A model generated the notes under the pieces. That model saw only the letters and a list, made by a program, of their open reading frames with translations, did no database searches and was not told the DNA's origin. This document shows positions 62,484 through 64,000 of a stretch of 64,000 bases of DNA, in pieces. The position numbers were made by a program, and so were the translations under genes. The DNA is from Pyrocephalus nanus. Its lineage: Eukaryota; Chordata; Aves; Passeriformes; Tyrannidae. The stretch spans positions 82,993,843 to 83,057,842 of the forward strand of contig CM076260.1 of NCBI GenBank assembly GCA_038380795.1, written 5' to 3'. Numbering within the stretch: position 1 is the first letter of the stretch; every line of letters begins with the position of its first letter.

Positions 62484-64000
62484 TATTTAATGAAAAGTCA
62501 ATGCTTTACTTCACTGATATCCCTGGGAGAAGGAAGGGAACAGGCAGCCTTGAAAACTACTTTCAAAGCACCTCTTAGTTATGTTGTGACCACATCTGAA
62601 GCTGTGAATGCAGGGGCTCAGTCTTTTCAAGATGCTGAGAGCACTCTGCTGCCCAGAGGTCAACAGAAGTTAGTCTCTAAGCATTCCCTAGGAGGCTCTT
62701 ACCACCCAGTAGGACAGGAACCAACCGAAATCAGTAAATGGCTGGCCTGGATGCCCATTTGTATTAAAAACACTTGTATGAAACTGACCCAGCCAGCAGA
62801 AGAAACTATGAGCTTTATCTGAACAGGCGGAGAGTTTAATTACACTTGGATGTGGGTTTGGGGAGAGTGAATACAGTCAGAAGTGATTTTTCTCTGTTAC
62901 TGATGGTGAGGTTTTTTTATCATCAACACAACCATGTGTATCTTGCAGAATAAGAATAACATACAAGCCAAATCTAACAGGGGAGGCATTCCTAGCTATG
63001 CAGAGAAGGGCAAGGGTTTTTTTTTCATTCTTCTCACAGAAGGAAAAGTGTATTTTTTCCCAACCTTGCATAACTTAAGAAACAGTTGGATATATTTACA
63101 TTCAAACTTTTCAATAAAATCTACCTTTCAGGTGAGAGTAAGCATGAAAAATTTAAAGAGAATTTTCAGACAGCAGAGAGAGGAAATACTGGGGTTCTCA
63201 ACCCTGACTAGTGCTACTCTTGATAGGTCAAACTTCCCAAAAATAAGATAAAGACCCATAAGGAAATGATTCAATATGATTAATATTCAGCATTGCAGGA
63301 GATCAATGTTATCTTGTCAGAATTGTTCCCCTGCCCAGGGAGAGTAAAAGGAAGGTATACAGCTTAGAGCATATGAAAGGAAAGACTAAAGAAACAGTAG
63401 TATCATATTTTTACCCAGCATAGACCTACACTCAACTATTGTACATCGAGTGATTTGTCACATCCCGCCTCTGAGTCCAATTAAAGCAACGACAAAGCTC
63501 CTGAAGTAACAAACTAGTTGGTCATAGGACCAGGCTCATTATAAGGTAAAAAGGAAAAAAAAATCTTTACCTTCAAACGATCAGATCTTTATTTACATTT
63601 AGAGTTTCTTAGCAATAAGCCTCAGTCCTCCTCAGAATCATAAAAGCTGTGGCTTGGCTACATATATGGTGCTTCACAATGCCAGAGATAGTCTTTCCTG
63701 TGTCATCTTAACTAATTAAAAACATATGGAAACTGATAGAAGGATTAATGTTTTGACTGTCCTCTCTGCAGATGCTATCAGAGATCTTAATTCCATAGCA
63801 AATGATTGCAAATATCCAGTGACTGACAATGCAAATATGCTGTGATTTCCTCTCACTGTGGGCTTCATTTAGGTACCTAATGTCAGTCTGTGGTTACCAT
63901 ACACAGTCTTTGAAAAGCAGCTTTTATAACTATTCTTTGCTGTAATGAAAACCAGAATTCTTTCAGGAACTGAACAATAAAATTGTTAAGTGTTTGTTTT
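62484..64000. other. Intergenic sequence to the end of the window
   Basis: AT-rich DNA after the CR1 copy. I recognise no exon, RNA gene or repeat family. Confidence 0.7.

Overview
The window is vertebrate nuclear DNA, most likely from a bird. It is AT-rich and CpG-poor, its coding sequence is split into short exons with GT/AG borders and large introns, and its recognisable interspersed repeats are CR1 LINEs. One of these ends in the octamer-like 3' terminus typical of avian CR1. Reptiles also carry CR1, so the class call is an inference and no species is claimed.

The only protein-coding gene I can support is TTC27 (tetratricopeptide repeat protein 27), on the + strand. The window opens inside an intron and contains the last ten coding exons (8416-42558). 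They join in frame into 1,299 nt: 432 residues plus a stop, about the C-terminal half of a protein that is about 840 residues long in mammals. All ten exon joins were checked for phase and all are consistent. Four TPR units follow each other in a strict 34-residue register across exons at 16878-28411. One exon (22441-22539) codes for almost exactly one unit. A canonical poly(A) signal at 42661 gives a 3' UTR of only about 125 nt.

Layout: 1-8415 is the 3' part of an intron. Exons and introns of TTC27 fill 8416-42558. Its introns hold a CR1 tail (15215-15360), a rearranged CR1 (21125-21825), a potential G-quadruplex (40967-40994) and a 16-bp minisatellite (42033-42240). From about 42.7 kb to the end the DNA is intergenic. 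It holds a small CpG cluster just after TTC27, a minus-strand CR1 fragment (55049-55182), an old minus-strand CR1 (about 60085-60560) and a younger, broken plus-strand CR1 (about 61241-62483). In mammals, and I believe in birds, the next gene is LTBP1. I see none of its exons here.

I found no new gene system. The most informative signals are structural. The CR1 at 21.1-21.8 kb has its 5' part inverted exactly at a point that is continuous in the family consensus (a twin-priming signature). The same copy carries a separate 40-bp microinversion framed by T17 and A16 tracts. Other reading frames over 60 codons look like chance openings in AT-rich or repetitive DNA and are not annotated.
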